Positions 47,879 through 58,388 of a DNA stretch of 64,000 bases are shown in pieces. A model generated the notes under the pieces. It saw nothing but the letters and a program-made list of their open reading frames with translations, ran no database searches and was not told the DNA's origin. The position numbers and the translations under genes were made by a program. Origin of the DNA: Coraliomargarita sinensis (GTDB lineage Bacteria; Verrucomicrobiota; Verrucomicrobiia; Opitutales; Coraliomargaritaceae); contig NZ_QHJQ01000002.1 in assembly GCF_003185655.1 (NCBI RefSeq), positions 62,001-126,000 of the forward strand, in the 5' to 3' direction. Every line of letters starts with the position of its first letter. Positions within the stretch are counted from its first letter, which is position 1.

Positions 47879-48406
47879 ATGAGCAAACAAAACAGATCAT
47901 TTTCGCCGGCTGACCAAGCCGAAGAAGCTCCCGAGTTCGTCGAGAAAGTCGTGCACATCAACCGTTGTGCGAAAGTCGTGAAGGGTGGTCGCCGCTTCAG
48001 CTTCGCCGCGCTGGTTGTCGTGGGCGATCAGAAGGGCCAGGTCGGTGTCGGTTACGGCAAGGCCAAGGAAGTTCCCGAGTGTATCCGCAAAGGCACCGAA
48101 CAAGCCAAGAAGAACCTCGTCGAAGTTAAACTCCGTGGCGACACCATCCCGCACCACGTGTTGGGTGAGGCCGACGGCGGTAAAGTGCTGCTTCGTCCCG
48201 CATCGGACGGTACGGGTGTTATCGCTGGCGGTGGTTGCCGTGCGGTTCTCGAATCCGTCGGTATTAAAAACATTCTCTCCAAATCACTCGGCTCGAACAA
48301 TCACCTCGCCATGGTGAAGGCTACGATGGACGCACTCCAGCAGCTTCGTTCGAACGAGGAAATTCAAAACGTCCGCTTCGGTGACAAAGTCGCCGCCGAA
48401 GCCTAA
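47879..48406 (+). CDS. rpsE: 30S ribosomal protein S5
   Basis: 175 residues ([88 protein letters not shown]). Decoding accuracy and helicase site with S3 and S4. rpmD (L30), usually next, is absent. Confidence 0.97.
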   Translation: MSKQNRSFSPADQAEEAPEFVEKVVHINRCAKVVKGGRRFSFAALVVVGDQKGQVGVGYGKAKEVPECIRKGTEQAKKNLVEVKLRGDTIPHHVLGEADGGKVLLRPASDGTGVIAGGGCRAVLESVGIKNILSKSLGSNNHLAMVKATMDALQQLRSNEEIQNVRFGDKVAAEA

Positions 48407-48419
48407 GGATCCTTAAGTC

Positions 48420-48917
48420 ATGAACCTTCAAAGCATTCCCACTATCAAAGGTGCCACTCACCCGACCAAGCGTCTTGGACGCGGCGAGGGCAGTGGACAC
48501 GGCAAAACTTCTGGCAAGGGCCACAAGGGTCAGAAAGCACGCTCCGGTGGCGGTATCCGCATCGGTTTCGAGGGTGGTCAAATGCCGCTCTATCGTAAGC
48601 TTCCACGTCGTGGTTTTAACAACAAGAACTTCAAGACCACCTTCCAACTGGTGAATGTCGGTGACCTCGAAAAGCTCGAGGGCGATGCCGTCAACCGCGA
48701 GTCTCTTGTGAAGGCCGGCCTTATCCGTGACAACGATCAGGGGGTGAAGTTGCTCGGTGACGGTGAGCTCTCCAAGGCATTTACCGTCGAGGTCGATAAA
48801 GTTTCCGGTTCCGCCAAGTCGAAAATCGAAGCTGCCGGCGGCAAGATCGTCGAAGCTGCGGTTGAGAGTGCCGAACCGGCCGAGACGGCAGAAGCCGAAG
48901 AAAAGGACGACGCATAA
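48420..48917 (+). CDS. rplO: 50S ribosomal protein L15 with acidic tail
   Basis: 165 residues. Core L15 (PTKRLGRGEGSGHGKTSGKGHKGQKARSGGGIRIGFEGGQMPLYRKLPRRGF), then an acidic end (ESAEPAETAEAEEKDDA) of about 17 residues that is not part of the usual protein. Confidence 0.96.
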   Translation: MNLQSIPTIKGATHPTKRLGRGEGSGHGKTSGKGHKGQKARSGGGIRIGFEGGQMPLYRKLPRRGFNNKNFKTTFQLVNVGDLEKLEGDAVNRESLVKAGLIRDNDQGVKLLGDGELSKAFTVEVDKVSGSAKSKIEAAGGKIVEAAVESAEPAETAEAEEKDDA

Positions 48918-48955
48918 GCCGGTTCTCCCCGAACCGGCAGTAAGGGCTATCATCA

Positions 48956-50467
48956 ATGCTTTCTGCTTTTACCAATTCCCTGAAAATTCCCGAGCTGCGC
49001 CAGAAGATCTTCTTCACTCTGGCGCTTCTTTTCATTGCTCGTGTGGGTGCGAATATTCCGCTCCCCGGCATGAACATCGGGCCGATTGAGGACTTTTTTG
49101 CTTCCCAGGGCGGATCCAACGGAGTGGTCGGCATGTTCAACATGTTTACCGGCGGCGCGCTATTGAAAGGGGCCGTATTCGCTTTGGGGATTATGCCCTA
49201 CATCAGTGCCTCGATTATTATGCAACTGGTAGGCGCGGTATTTCCCACAATTGCGCGTCTTCAGCAGGAAGGTGATGTCGGTCGTCAAAAGATCAACCAG
49301 TACACCCGCTATCTCACGATTGCCATTTGCATCGTGCAGGGCTTGTTGCTGCTCGTCGCTCTCTCGACAAACCCGGGTAGCTTGATCGGACAGGGTTTTA
49401 ACCCGGCCGAATACGGTGAAGTCGTGATCGCCGGACAGGTGCCGTTTTTGATTACGGGTACGATCTTCCTGACCGCCGGCACCATGATCATGGTTTGGCT
49501 CGGCGAGCAGATTACCCAGAAGGGTATCGGTAATGGTATTTCGCTCTTGATTACGGTCAGTATTATTTCGGGTCTTCCGGGTGCAGTCGCCGCAGCTTAT
49601 CAGATGTTTGTCGCTCCGGTCGGTTCTGAAGGTGCCGCCCTTGGTGTGCCGGAAGGCGTACTTATGCTGGCACTGCTCTTTGCCGTGACTGCGGGGCTGG
49701 TGGCCATCACCCAGGCCCAGCGTAAGATCCCGGTCCAGTATGCGAAGCGTGTGGTCGGTCGTAAAGTCTACGGCGGACAAAGCTCCTTCCTTCCGCTCAA
49801 GGTCAATTACGCCGGTGTGATGCCTGTTATTTTCGGTAGCGCGATTTTGATGTTCCCGGCTCAAATACTGAGCTATCTCGGTTCCGCTACGGGGATGCGT
49901 TTCTTTAACGACTTTGCCGATTCGATTGCCCACGGTCGCCCGGCTTACTACATCATTTTCGGTCTTCTCATTCTGATATTCAGTTACTTCTGGGTATCGA
50001 TGATGTTTAAACCCATTCAGATCGCGGATGATTTGAAGAAGAACGGTGGCTACATCCCCGGCGTTCGCCCGGGTGAGCCAACAGCAAAGTTCCTCGACTA
50101 CATCATGACGCGCCTGACCTTGTTCGGTGCACTGTCACTGACACTGATCGCGCTTTTCCCCGACATTCTCCTGTACGCCTACAATGTGCCTTTCAGCGTC
50201 GCTATTTTCTTCGGCGGGACGGGTATGTTGATTACCGTTGGTGTGCTTCTCGACACCATGCGCCAGATTGAGACTTACCTGCTTCAGCGCCACTACGACG
50301 GTTTCCTGAAGAAGGGTAAAATGCGCGGTCGTTCCGCGGCCCGCACCAAGCAGATCGTCGATACCGCCGGCCTGCAGGATTTCTGGACAGCCTGGCGCCC
50401 GCTGCTCTTCATCGCGGTGGCCCTGTTCGTCCTCGGAATCGTTTCCTGGTTTTTAAATCTCGGCTAA
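48956..50467 (+). CDS. secY: Preprotein translocase subunit SecY
   Basis: 503 residues, ten transmembrane helices and the plug region (FLARVGANIPLPGMN, MGIMPYISASIIMQL, QRKIPVQYAKR, GMLITVGVLLDTMRQIE). Channel of the Sec system with SecE and SecG. It is somewhat longer than average SecY because of extended periplasmic loops (for example TNPGSLIGQGFNPAEYGE). adk, often next, is missing. Confidence 0.97.
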   Translation: MLSAFTNSLKIPELRQKIFFTLALLFIARVGANIPLPGMNIGPIEDFFASQGGSNGVVGMFNMFTGGALLKGAVFALGIMPYISASIIMQLVGAVFPTIARLQQEGDVGRQKINQYTRYLTIAICIVQGLLLLVALSTNPGSLIGQGFNPAEYGEVVIAGQVPFLITGTIFLTAGTMIMVWLGEQITQKGIGNGISLLITVSIISGLPGAVAAAYQMFVAPVGSEGAALGVPEGVLMLALLFAVTAGLVAITQAQRKIPVQYAKRVVGRKVYGGQSSFLPLKVNYAGVMPVIFGSAILMFPAQILSYLGSATGMRFFNDFADSIAHGRPAYYIIFGLLILIFSYFWVSMMFKPIQIADDLKKNGGYIPGVRPGEPTAKFLDYIMTRLTLFGALSLTLIALFPDILLYAYNVPFSVAIFFGGTGMLITVGVLLDTMRQIETYLLQRHYDGFLKKGKMRGRSAARTKQIVDTAGLQDFWTAWRPLLFIAVALFVLGIVSWFLNLG

Positions 50468-50563
50468 GCCCTGCTGGCCGGACCATACGCCGAAGGAGTT
50501 CTGATTACCCGGATCTTCTTCGTTTCCCACCTGTTCTTTGATTCACCTTAGCTAAGCCGACCG

Positions 50564-51331
50564 ATGAAATACATTCGTTCCGACGAAGAAATTCAATCGA
50601 TTCGTGAAGCCTGCCAAATCGCAGCCACTGTCCTCAAGGCACTGGTCGATGCGACTGAAGCGGGAGTGACGACCTACGACTTGGATCAGCTCGGCCGCAA
50701 GCAGATTGAAGCGCTCGGTGCGCAAAGCGCCTGCCATAACTACCGCTCCGGCAATCATGTCTTTCCGGCCTACACCTGCATCTCCGTCAATGAGGAGATC
50801 GTGCATGGTATCGGCACAATGAAACGGGTCATACAACCCGGCGATGTGGTTTCACTGGACGTGGTCGTGTCTCACAACGGCTACATCGGCGACAACGCCA
50901 CCACCGTATTGGTGGAGCCTGTTGCCGAAGAAAACGCGGATCTCATCGCGGCAACCCGCGAATCCCTCGATTACGCGATTACTTTCGCCCGTGCCGGAAA
51001 CCGCGTGGGCGACATCTCCAACGCCGTCGAACGGTACATCAAGCGCCACAATTACGGTATCGTCCGTGATTTTGTCGGGCACGGGGTCGGCAAGACCATG
51101 CATGAGCCGCCGCAAATTCCGAATTTTGGTCGGCGCGGCAGTGGAGCGCTCCTCAAGCCCGGCATGGCCCTGGCTATCGAGCCCATGATCAATCTCGGCA
51201 CCGGTAAGGTGAAATTACTGGACGACGGCTGGACTGCCGTCACACAGGACGGAAAGTCTTCCGCCCACTTCGAACACACCGTTCTCGTGACCAACGGGGA
51301 CCCGGAAATTTTAACAATTCCAAAAAATTAA
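50564..51331 (+). CDS. map: Methionine aminopeptidase, type I
   Basis: 255 residues with the metal ligands D, D, H, E, E (SLDVVVSHNGYIGDNATT, FVGHGVGKTMHEPPQIPNFG, AIEPMINLGTG). Removes the initiator methionine. Lies between secY and rpsM as in many genomes. Confidence 0.95.
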   Translation: MKYIRSDEEIQSIREACQIAATVLKALVDATEAGVTTYDLDQLGRKQIEALGAQSACHNYRSGNHVFPAYTCISVNEEIVHGIGTMKRVIQPGDVVSLDVVVSHNGYIGDNATTVLVEPVAEENADLIAATRESLDYAITFARAGNRVGDISNAVERYIKRHNYGIVRDFVGHGVGKTMHEPPQIPNFGRRGSGALLKPGMALAIEPMINLGTGKVKLLDDGWTAVTQDGKSSAHFEHTVLVTNGDPEILTIPKN

Positions 51332-51404
51332 CTTTTCAAACTAACTTAAACTGCTATTTTCCACCGCTTTCCCGTAATTCTGCGGGTCAAAACCACTTTT
51401 TATT

Positions 51405-51767
51405 ATGCCACGTATCCTTGGAGTCGATATACCCGCCAACAAGAAGCTAGAATACTCGCTTCGTTATGTTTATGGCATCGGGCCAACACGCGCGAAAGCT
51501 GTCGTTGCGGAGTCAGGTCTCGATCCTGATCGCCGTGCCGGCGACCTCAGTGAAGAAGAGGTCAACCAGCTCGCATCCATCATCGGTGATAAGCAGTACC
51601 TCTGCGAAGGTGATCTCCGCCGCGAGCGCACTGCGAATCTCAAGCGCCTCTCTGCCATCCGCAGTGTGCGGGGCATGCGCCATATGCGCGGACTCCCGGT
51701 TCGCGGTCAACGTACCAAGACAAACGCCCGCACCCGTAAAGGTGCGATCAAGCCCGTTCGTAAGTAA
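51405..51767 (+). CDS. rpsM: 30S ribosomal protein S13
   Basis: 120 residues (RILGVDIPANKKLEYSLRYVYGIGPTRAKAVV, RSVRGMRHMRGLPVRGQRTKTNARTRKG). Head protein contacting P-site tRNA. rpmJ (L36), often just upstream, is absent. Confidence 0.97.
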   Translation: MPRILGVDIPANKKLEYSLRYVYGIGPTRAKAVVAESGLDPDRRAGDLSEEEVNQLASIIGDKQYLCEGDLRRERTANLKRLSAIRSVRGMRHMRGLPVRGQRTKTNARTRKGAIKPVRK

Positions 51768-51791
51768 TTACGCACCAACCAGCTATTTCCC

Positions 51792-52304
51792 ATGAGCGAA
51801 GAAGAAGTTAAAGCAACTGAAGAAGAAGAAAAGGTCGCCGCAGCCGCCGCCACTGAAGAAGGCGCTGAGCCTGAAAAGAAAAAAGAGGTGACTGCTGAGG
51901 ACCTCCTCAAGAGCGAGCTTGATGGCGTCAAGATTCGGCGTGCCAAGGGAAGTAAGAATATTACTTCCGGCGTGGTCAATGTGCTCGCCACCTTCAACAA
52001 CACAAAAGTCACGTTCACCGACGCTCGTGGTAACGTCATTTCCTGGTCCAGCGCTGGCAAGTGCAACTTCCGCGGCTCCCGCAAGTCCACTGCCTACGCC
52101 GCGCAGGTGGTGACTCAGGATGCCGGACGTGTCGCCATGTCCCACGGCATGAAGGAAGTCGTCGTCAAGCTCAAGGGCCCGGGTATGGGTCGCGACTCCG
52201 CAGTCCGTGCACTTCAATCTCTCGGTATGATCGTAACTGAAATCGTGGATGTGACTCCGGTCCCCCACAACGGTTGCCGTTCTCCGAAACGTCGTCGCGT
52301 CTAA
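51792..52304 (+). CDS. rpsK: 30S ribosomal protein S11 with acidic N-terminal extension
   Basis: 170 residues. The S11 core starts near residue 50 ([53 protein letters not shown]) and ends [15 protein letters not shown]. The first 48 residues are Glu/Ala/Lys-rich ([20 protein letters not shown]), about 40 more than usual. Confidence 0.96.
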   Translation: MSEEEVKATEEEEKVAAAAATEEGAEPEKKKEVTAEDLLKSELDGVKIRRAKGSKNITSGVVNVLATFNNTKVTFTDARGNVISWSSAGKCNFRGSRKSTAYAAQVVTQDAGRVAMSHGMKEVVVKLKGPGMGRDSAVRALQSLGMIVTEIVDVTPVPHNGCRSPKRRRV

Positions 52305-52363
52305 ACTGACTCTGCCAGTCAGACGCATTCAATCCTAGTTAGCAGATACAATAACAGCACACC

Positions 52364-52972
52364 ATGGCCCGTTACACAGGACCTACAACCCGCATCAACC
52401 GTCGCTTCAGTCAGGCGATCTTTGCCCCGACTAAAGCTTTTGAGCGTAAACCGCACCCTCCCGGCCAGCACGGCCCGCGTTTGCGCCGCAAATTGAGCGA
52501 ATACGCGATCGGTTTGAACGAAAAGCAGAAACTGCGCTTCATGTATGGCATGACGGAGAAGCAGTTCCGCCTCACTTTCGAAAAAGCCAAAAACACCCGT
52601 GGTGTGACTGGTGAGATTTTCCTTCAAATGTTGGAAAGTCGTCTGGACAGCGTGATCTACCGCCTGGGCTTTGCCAAGTCACGCGCGGCAGCACGTCAGT
52701 TTGTGGGTCACGGCCATATCTTGGTGAATGGTGTTAAGACCGACATCCCCAGCTTTATGGTGAAAGAGGGTGATGAGATCGAAGTGCGTGAGCGTACTTC
52801 CTCCCGTCAGCTCGCGACCCGCTGCATGGAAGAGAGCCAGGCACGCACCGTACCGGAATGGCTGTCCCTGAATGCCGATGCTTTGAAAGCAACGGTCAAT
52901 CATCTTCCTTCCAGCGAAGAGACTGAAGACTCCATCAACGTTCAACTGATTGTTGAATACTACAGCCGTTAG
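52364..52972 (+). CDS. rpsD: 30S ribosomal protein S4
   Basis: 202 residues (ARYTGPTTRINRRF, PPGQHGPRLRRKLSEYAIGLNEKQKLRFMYGMTEKQFRLTF, S4 domain SRLDSVIYRLGFAKSRAAARQFVGHGHILVNG). Non-zinc form. Often represses the alpha operon. Confidence 0.97.
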   Translation: MARYTGPTTRINRRFSQAIFAPTKAFERKPHPPGQHGPRLRRKLSEYAIGLNEKQKLRFMYGMTEKQFRLTFEKAKNTRGVTGEIFLQMLESRLDSVIYRLGFAKSRAAARQFVGHGHILVNGVKTDIPSFMVKEGDEIEVRERTSSRQLATRCMEESQARTVPEWLSLNADALKATVNHLPSSEETEDSINVQLIVEYYSR

Positions 52973-53049
52973 TGTTGGCGCTCTCATGCGCACACAAGTA
53001 CGGTTTTCACCATTCCAACAAAAATAGTTAATTTAACATACAGCCCATC

Positions 53050-54051
53050 ATGCCCAAGCGCTTAGGAAAATTCGAACTTCCAAATCGTCTGGTAAAAGTC
53101 GAAGAGACTGCTACCGACACTTTTGCAACCTTCCAAGCCGAGCCGTTTGAGACCGGTTACGGCCACACGATCGGAAATTCCCTCCGTCGCGTGCTGCTCA
53201 GCTCCATCGAGGGTGCGGCCATCTCTTCCATCAAGATCGACGGGGTTCAACACGAATTCCAGAGTGTTGAAGGCATTGTTGAAGATGTCACCGACATCGT
53301 CCTCAATCTGAAAAAGGTTCTTCTGGTTTCCGAGTCCCGTGAGACTACCACACTTGTCATCGATGTGAATCGCGACGGTGTCGTCACCGCTGCGGATATT
53401 CAGGAGGATGCCAACTTCAAGGTCATCAACCCGGAGCAAGTCATTTGCACGCTCGATAAAAAGCAGCGTTTCCTCGCCGAGCTCGAAGTTCGTGTCGGTC
53501 GCGGATACTGCGCCGGTGAGGATAACAAGAAGCCGGATCAGGCTATCGGCGTGATCGCTATCGACTCACTCTTCAGCCCGGTCAAGCTCGTCAAGTATTC
53601 CGTCGAGAACACCCGTGTCGGTCAGGAGATGGACTACGACAAACTTATTCTGGAAGTGACGACCGATGGTCGCATCACTCCGGACGATGCGCTCAAGCAA
53701 AGCGCTGCCATCCTCAAGCACCACCTCGACGTCTTCGACGAAGTATCGCAGGACGACATCGAGTTCGAAAGCGAGAGCAAGGAAATCAGCGAAGAGCAAA
53801 ACCGCCTGCGCAAGCTGCTCAACATGAGCGTGAACGAAATCGAACTTTCGGTGCGTGCGGCGAACTGCTTGAACAACGCCAACATCACATCGGTTGGCGA
53901 GCTTGCCATGAAGTCCGAACAGGAGATGCTGAAATACCGTAACTTCGGTAAGAAGTCTCTCAACGAAATCAAAGACAAGCTCGAACAACTCGGCCTCTCG
54001 CTGGGTATGAAGATCGACGAGCGCCTGCTTGAAAAGGGCACAGAACTTTAA
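53050..54051 (+). CDS. rpoA: RNA polymerase alpha subunit
   Basis: 333 residues with N-terminal dimer domain (ETGYGHTIGNSLRRVLLSSIEGAAISSIKIDGV) and C-terminal DNA-contacting domain (LSVRAANCLNNANITSVGELAMKSEQEMLKYRNFGKKSLNEIKDKLEQLGLSLGM). Linker is acidic. Confidence 0.98.
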   Translation: MPKRLGKFELPNRLVKVEETATDTFATFQAEPFETGYGHTIGNSLRRVLLSSIEGAAISSIKIDGVQHEFQSVEGIVEDVTDIVLNLKKVLLVSESRETTTLVIDVNRDGVVTAADIQEDANFKVINPEQVICTLDKKQRFLAELEVRVGRGYCAGEDNKKPDQAIGVIAIDSLFSPVKLVKYSVENTRVGQEMDYDKLILEVTTDGRITPDDALKQSAAILKHHLDVFDEVSQDDIEFESESKEISEEQNRLRKLLNMSVNEIELSVRAANCLNNANITSVGELAMKSEQEMLKYRNFGKKSLNEIKDKLEQLGLSLGMKIDERLLEKGTEL

Positions 54052-54083
54052 TCCACTATTATACGCTAGAAAGAATTTAGATA

Positions 54084-54749
54084 ATGCGTCACGGCAAAAG
54101 AAAACACAAACTCGGCGTATCCGGTCCACACCGTTCGGCTATGATGGGCAATCTCGCGGTTGCACTCATCACTCATGGACGCATCGAGACGACACTGGCC
54201 AAGGCTAAGGCCTTACGCCCATTCATTGAAAAGATTATCACGCTGGCTAAGAAAGCCGACAAGGCCAACGATGCTGCCCGCAAGCTGCATTTCCGTCGTC
54301 TGGCGATCGCCCGTGTGCGCGATAAGAAGGCAGTCGCACAGCTCTTTGACGAGCGTGTGAGCGAATTTGTCGACCGTGCGGGTGGTTACACCCGTATCTA
54401 CAAGCTCGGCCAGCGTGTCGGCGATGCGGCTGAAATGGCCCTCATCGAACTCATCGACGGTAACGACGAAGGCTACGAGAAGCCCAAGAAAAAGGCTGCG
54501 AAAAAGGCCGCCAAGAAAGCTGCGAAAAAGTCAGCGAAGAAGGCGACCAAAAAGGCCGCCAAAAAAGCAGCAAAGAAGGTTGCGAAAAAGGACGATGCCG
54601 ACGCCGAAGAAGAAGCTGCCGAGGATACTTCCAAGGAAGAAGAGGCCAAGGCCGAAACTGCTGCCAAGGCAGCTGCGGCAGAAGCAACTGAAAGCAGCGA
54701 GCCGGAAGAAGCATCTGACGATTCCAAAGAGGAAAAGAAGGATAGCTAA
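54084..54749 (+). CDS. rplQ: 50S ribosomal protein L17 with Lys/Ala-rich tail
   Basis: 221 residues. The L17 core (MRHGKRKHKLGVSGPHRSAMMGNLAVALI, RIYKLGQRVGDAAEMALIELI) ends near residue 130. The following 90 residues are first histone-H1-like (repeats of AAKK from about 133) and then acidic (DDADAEEEAAEDTSKEEEAK). Total length is nearly double that of E. coli L17. Ends the operon at a terminator. Confidence 0.96.
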   Translation: MRHGKRKHKLGVSGPHRSAMMGNLAVALITHGRIETTLAKAKALRPFIEKIITLAKKADKANDAARKLHFRRLAIARVRDKKAVAQLFDERVSEFVDRAGGYTRIYKLGQRVGDAAEMALIELIDGNDEGYEKPKKKAAKKAAKKAAKKSAKKATKKAAKKAAKKVAKKDDADAEEEAAEDTSKEEEAKAETAAKAAAAEATESSEPEEASDDSKEEKKDS

Positions 54750-54776
54750 GCGGCAATTCCTGCAAATAAAATTTCC

Positions 54777-54810
54777 AAAAGCGCATCCATTTGGGATGCG
54801 CTTTTTTATG
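54777..54810 (+). terminator. Terminator at the end of the ribosomal super-operon
   Basis: AAAAGCGCATCC / GGGATGCGCTTTT stem with loop ATTT and T run, 28 bases after the rplQ stop. Confidence 0.93.
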
Positions 54811-54828
54811 GGCCAAAACTAAGCCGCT

Positions 54829-55212
54829 TTATTTCTCACTCCGGCTGTCCTCGTCGAGCTCTTCCGCGGTGACCCAGCAGTAAAAGCCCAGCCAAAGGCA
54901 TTGCGAGTAGCGGTAGGTCAGGATGGGCATGATTGCAGATCCCAGAAAACACAAAATGATTGTGGGCCAGCCGGGGAGCCATCCGGCCCACCAAATCAGT
55001 AGCATAGGGAATAAGTAGAACCCACAGACCATCGCGTAGTTGATCGCCATTGCGCCGCTGTAAAATCCGTCCTCCCGGGTGAAATCCATTTTGCAGTGCG
55101 GGCAACTCTCGTGGCGTACAAAGAGGGTTTTCGTGATCGGGCCGACGCCGCAACGCGGGCACCTGTTCATCATCCCCCTTTTGAAGCATTCGAAGTTATT
55201 GGATAAATTCAT
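54829..55212 (-). CDS. DUF983 membrane protein with zinc-ribbon
   Basis: 127 residues from the ATG at 55212. N-terminal zinc ribbon (CPRCGVG ... CPHCKMDF), then a membrane part with two or three helices (AINYAMVCGFYLFPMLLIWWAG, TIILCFLGSAIMPILTYRY). DUF983 proteins are uncharacterised. Convergent with rplQ. Confidence 0.85.
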   Translation of the reverse strand: MNLSNNFECFKRGMMNRCPRCGVGPITKTLFVRHESCPHCKMDFTREDGFYSGAMAINYAMVCGFYLFPMLLIWWAGWLPGWPTIILCFLGSAIMPILTYRYSQCLWLGFYCWVTAEELDEDSRSEK

Positions 55213-55343
55213 GGCTTTGCGGGTGACTGAAGAGTGCGTTGGATAAAGTTGACCCATTTGTGGCGAAGTCCCTTTCGTTCACTGACAGGAAGAAGGAAAT
55301 CCATAGGGGGCTTTTGATTGCGGTTACTAACAGATGCCGCAGG

Positions 55344-57677
55344 TCAATGTTTGGTCGGATGGAAATCCTCGGGGGCAAGGCGCACGGTTTCATTTTCGGA
55401 CGCCTGCACACTTTTAGAAAGGCCGCCGTAAGTAACTTTAAAGGCAGGCTGCGCATGTTTGCCGGGATGGATAGTCGTATTTTTCAGCTTCCCGTTTTCC
55501 CACTCGATATCGACGGTATAGTCGCCCCGGGCGCGCAGGCCTTTGACGTGGCCATCAGGCCAGTAGCTGGATGGGAGCGCGGGCAGCAACTTGATCTCGT
55601 TGTTGTGACTGTGAAGCAGCATTTCAGCGACGGCTGCCGCAGCGCCGAAGTTGCCGTCGATCTGAAAGGGTGGGTGTGTATCCCAAAGATTATCCAAGGT
55701 CGATTTTACAAGAATGGCGTGCAGATTTTCGTAAGCTTTTTCGGCGTCACTGAGACGCGCCATCATGCCGATCGTCCATGCGCGGCTCCAACCGGTGTGA
55801 GCGCCACCATTTTGAAGGCGATATTCTATGCTCGCGAGCACCGCATCACGCATCTTCTGGTCTTCGTCGAGGTTGATCTGGTTCCCGGGATAGGCGCCGA
55901 TGACGTGTGAGATGTGGCGGTGGCCCGGTTCCTTTTCACCAAACGGCATTCTCCATTCCATGAGGCGTCCGTCTTCGGCGATACGGGGCTGATAGACTTT
56001 GGGGATCAATGTTTGAATCTCCTTAACGTAGGCATCATCTTCTTTGCCCAGAGCGGTCGCTGCCTCAACATAGTCCTGAAAGACCTGCAGGATCATGAAC
56101 TGGTCGAAGCTGCAGCCGGAGGAGAGCTGGCCGGCGATTTGTTCGCCCTGGTCGTTGGTATAAAGAAAGATATTCTCCGGCGATGGCGTAGGACGGGAGA
56201 TCAAGCTGCCGTCGGGCCCCGGAATGAGCCAGGATTCGATAAATTCGGTCGAAGCCGTGAGAATGTCCCAATTCTCTTCAAGGACCGCCTTGTCACGATT
56301 GAAGCGGTAGTGTTCCAAAATGTGAAAGGTCAGCCATTGACCGCCGAACATCGAACCGCCCCAACGTGCCTGGGTTGCCATGGGTTTGGCGTATCCCCAA
56401 AGGTCGGTGGCGTGCGGCATGCACCAACCTTTCATGCCCATGCGCTCGGCCATTTCCCGGCCGCGGGGTTGAAAGGTGCGTATCAGGTGAAAAAGCGCCT
56501 TATGCATTTCCGACAGGTTGGTGGTTTCGGCCAGCCAGTAATTCATCTGCAAATTAATGTTCAGGTGGTAGTCCGAGTTCCACGGTGCCTTCATGTGTGG
56601 ATTCCAAATCCCTTGCAAATTCGCGGGAAAGCTGTCGGGACGAGAACTGGCGATCAATAGGTAACGTCCAAACTGGAAATAGCTCTCAATCAGGTCGGGG
56701 TCGTCATGGGCGCCTTCTTTGAGCCGATTGAGTCGCTCGCCCGTAGTAAGGGACAGTAGGGAAGGGTCTGTGGTGCCAAGGTCGATTTTTACTCGATGGA
56801 AATATTTTTGGTGATCGGCGACCGCTTTCGAAGCGAGTGTTGATAGATTTCGCCCCTCTACGGCGTCGAGATCTTCAAGTGCTTTTGCCTCCCATCCTTC
56901 TGGCAGAGTCGTTCCGGGAGCATTACGATCCACATCGGTAGCTACTGAGAGCATCAAAGTGATCTCCCGGCTATCAGTGATCAGGAGGTTTTCTTTCTCC
57001 TGGCTGATTTGTCCGTCGGCCCTCGCGCGGGTACGGCTGACAAACTTCGTGCCCTTCGGGCCACTGGCCTGCTTCCTCAAGACCAAGTCACCTCCCTCAG
57101 TCGTTGCACCTTCCATCCCAACCTGCAGCGATATAGGTTGGTTCGCCGTTACGTGCACCAATACAAGATCATCCGGGTGGCTGGCCAGAACTTGCTGGGT
57201 GATGACCGTACCGTCCTTCAACTCGTAGCGGTTGCTCGCAATGCCGGTATGTAGGTTGAGTTCTCGTTCCACGCCGGATAAATCCGAGTCTGCCGGATAC
57301 ATTAAATTCAACCAGCCGACCAGTTGGTAGCTGTTGGGCCGCCTGCCGTCCTGAAGATATTCCTCGAAATAGCGGTCGGCCTCATGATATTTGCCCTCCG
57401 CATCGAGTTTCCGGATTTTTTCGAGATGCTCGTCGGCGTCCTTCCGGATTTTCATTTCCCCTGCGTTGGCCCAGATGGTTTCTTCGTTGATCAGTATCTT
57501 CTCGGTGGGGTAGGTGCCCCAGGGCATGGCGCCGAGGCGACCGCTGCCGACAGGGAAGGCGAGGTCCCACTTTTCGGCAGGACCATCGTCGCGAATGATC
57601 AGCGATGAGGGCGCGGCTGCACTAATGGAGATGACAAGCGCAGGCAAAGCTATGATTAGAAATGACGAACGTTTCAT
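55344..57677 (-). CDS. Alpha-L-fucosidase, GH95 family, exported
   Basis: 777 residues. Signal peptide ([22 protein letters not shown]), N-terminal beta-sandwich starting [28 protein letters not shown] (the GH95 start), then the (alpha/alpha)6 barrel with [68 protein letters not shown], and C-terminal [23 protein letters not shown]. Inverting enzymes that remove alpha-L-fucose (or alpha-L-galactose) from glycans such as fucoidan, plant or host oligosaccharides. No other sugar genes are adjacent. Confidence 0.95.
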   Translation of the reverse strand: MKRSSFLIIALPALVISISAAAPSSLIIRDDGPAEKWDLAFPVGSGRLGAMPWGTYPTEKILINEETIWANAGEMKIRKDADEHLEKIRKLDAEGKYHEADRYFEEYLQDGRRPNSYQLVGWLNLMYPADSDLSGVERELNLHTGIASNRYELKDGTVITQQVLASHPDDLVLVHVTANQPISLQVGMEGATTEGGDLVLRKQASGPKGTKFVSRTRARADGQISQEKENLLITDSREITLMLSVATDVDRNAPGTTLPEGWEAKALEDLDAVEGRNLSTLASKAVADHQKYFHRVKIDLGTTDPSLLSLTTGERLNRLKEGAHDDPDLIESYFQFGRYLLIASSRPDSFPANLQGIWNPHMKAPWNSDYHLNINLQMNYWLAETTNLSEMHKALFHLIRTFQPRGREMAERMGMKGWCMPHATDLWGYAKPMATQARWGGSMFGGQWLTFHILEHYRFNRDKAVLEENWDILTASTEFIESWLIPGPDGSLISRPTPSPENIFLYTNDQGEQIAGQLSSGCSFDQFMILQVFQDYVEAATALGKEDDAYVKEIQTLIPKVYQPRIAEDGRLMEWRMPFGEKEPGHRHISHVIGAYPGNQINLDEDQKMRDAVLASIEYRLQNGGAHTGWSRAWTIGMMARLSDAEKAYENLHAILVKSTLDNLWDTHPPFQIDGNFGAAAAVAEMLLHSHNNEIKLLPALPSSYWPDGHVKGLRARGDYTVDIEWENGKLKNTTIHPGKHAQPAFKVTYGGLSKSVQASENETVRLAPEDFHPTKH

Positions 57678-57769
57678 TTTAATTAGGTATGGTTAACTCT
57701 ATTATACAGTGTTCCTTCGACTCACCCGGCTCAGCGTTTTGCGGAGGAATATCTCATGCTCGGACCGAC

Positions 57770-58387
57770 TCAAATTTTGACCTTTTTGAGCTCCTGAAGC
57801 CCTTTGTGGATACGATTGAAAATGGTCAGAATACAGAGCATGGACAGCACAATTAACAATGGGTTCATCCATTCGATAGTGTTAGGAACGAACGCGGCGA
57901 TTAACATGTAAGCGCCGATCACAAACGCGCGGTCGCTCTTGCCCATTGGCCCGTCGTAGCGACGCGATGCGCCAATACCCGCCGCCGTTAAGCCGGTAAC
58001 TTCTGTGGTCACTGCCAATGTCGTAAATATCGCTGCCAGCCCCATCGAGGCTGTCGCCAGCATCCCAAGGGCAAGATAGAGCGCTGCATCGGATAACACA
58101 TCGCAGAGTTCATTCAAAAAGGCCCCAAGATGGCTCTTCTGTCCGCATTCGCGGGCCAGCATCCCATCCATTGCATTGAGCGCCATGCGGATAAAAAGCA
58201 ACAGGGGGTAGGCCAGATAGGCGAGGCGGCTGGCGGGCACGAAAGCCAACCACAGGCCGACGAGCAGTGATAGAAAAAACGCGAAGAGAGTTACGGCATT
58301 TGCCGTGATGCCTGCTCCTGCGAGTTGACGCACGAGTGGGCGAAGTAAATTTTGAAATCCTGTTTTGAGTTGATAGACGCTGACCAT
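57770..58387 (-). CDS. CDP-alcohol phosphatidyltransferase-family membrane protein with variant active-site motif
   Basis: 205 residues and about six membrane helices. The family motif D-x2-DG-x2-AR-x8-G-x3-D-x3-D appears as N71-x2-D74G-x2-A78R79-x8-G88-x3-N92-x3-D96: two of the four acidic positions (first and third) are Asn. The enzymes transfer a phosphatidyl group from CDP-diacylglycerol to an alcohol such as glycerol phosphate, inositol phosphate or serine. The product here is unknown. Starts at the ATG at 58387, one base before the cdsA stop. Confidence 0.85.
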   Translation of the reverse strand: MVSVYQLKTGFQNLLRPLVRQLAGAGITANAVTLFAFFLSLLVGLWLAFVPASRLAYLAYPLLLFIRMALNAMDGMLARECGQKSHLGAFLNELCDVLSDAALYLALGMLATASMGLAAIFTTLAVTTEVTGLTAAGIGASRRYDGPMGKSDRAFVIGAYMLIAAFVPNTIEWMNPLLIVLSMLCILTIFNRIHKGLQELKKVKI

Positions 58388-58388
58388 C

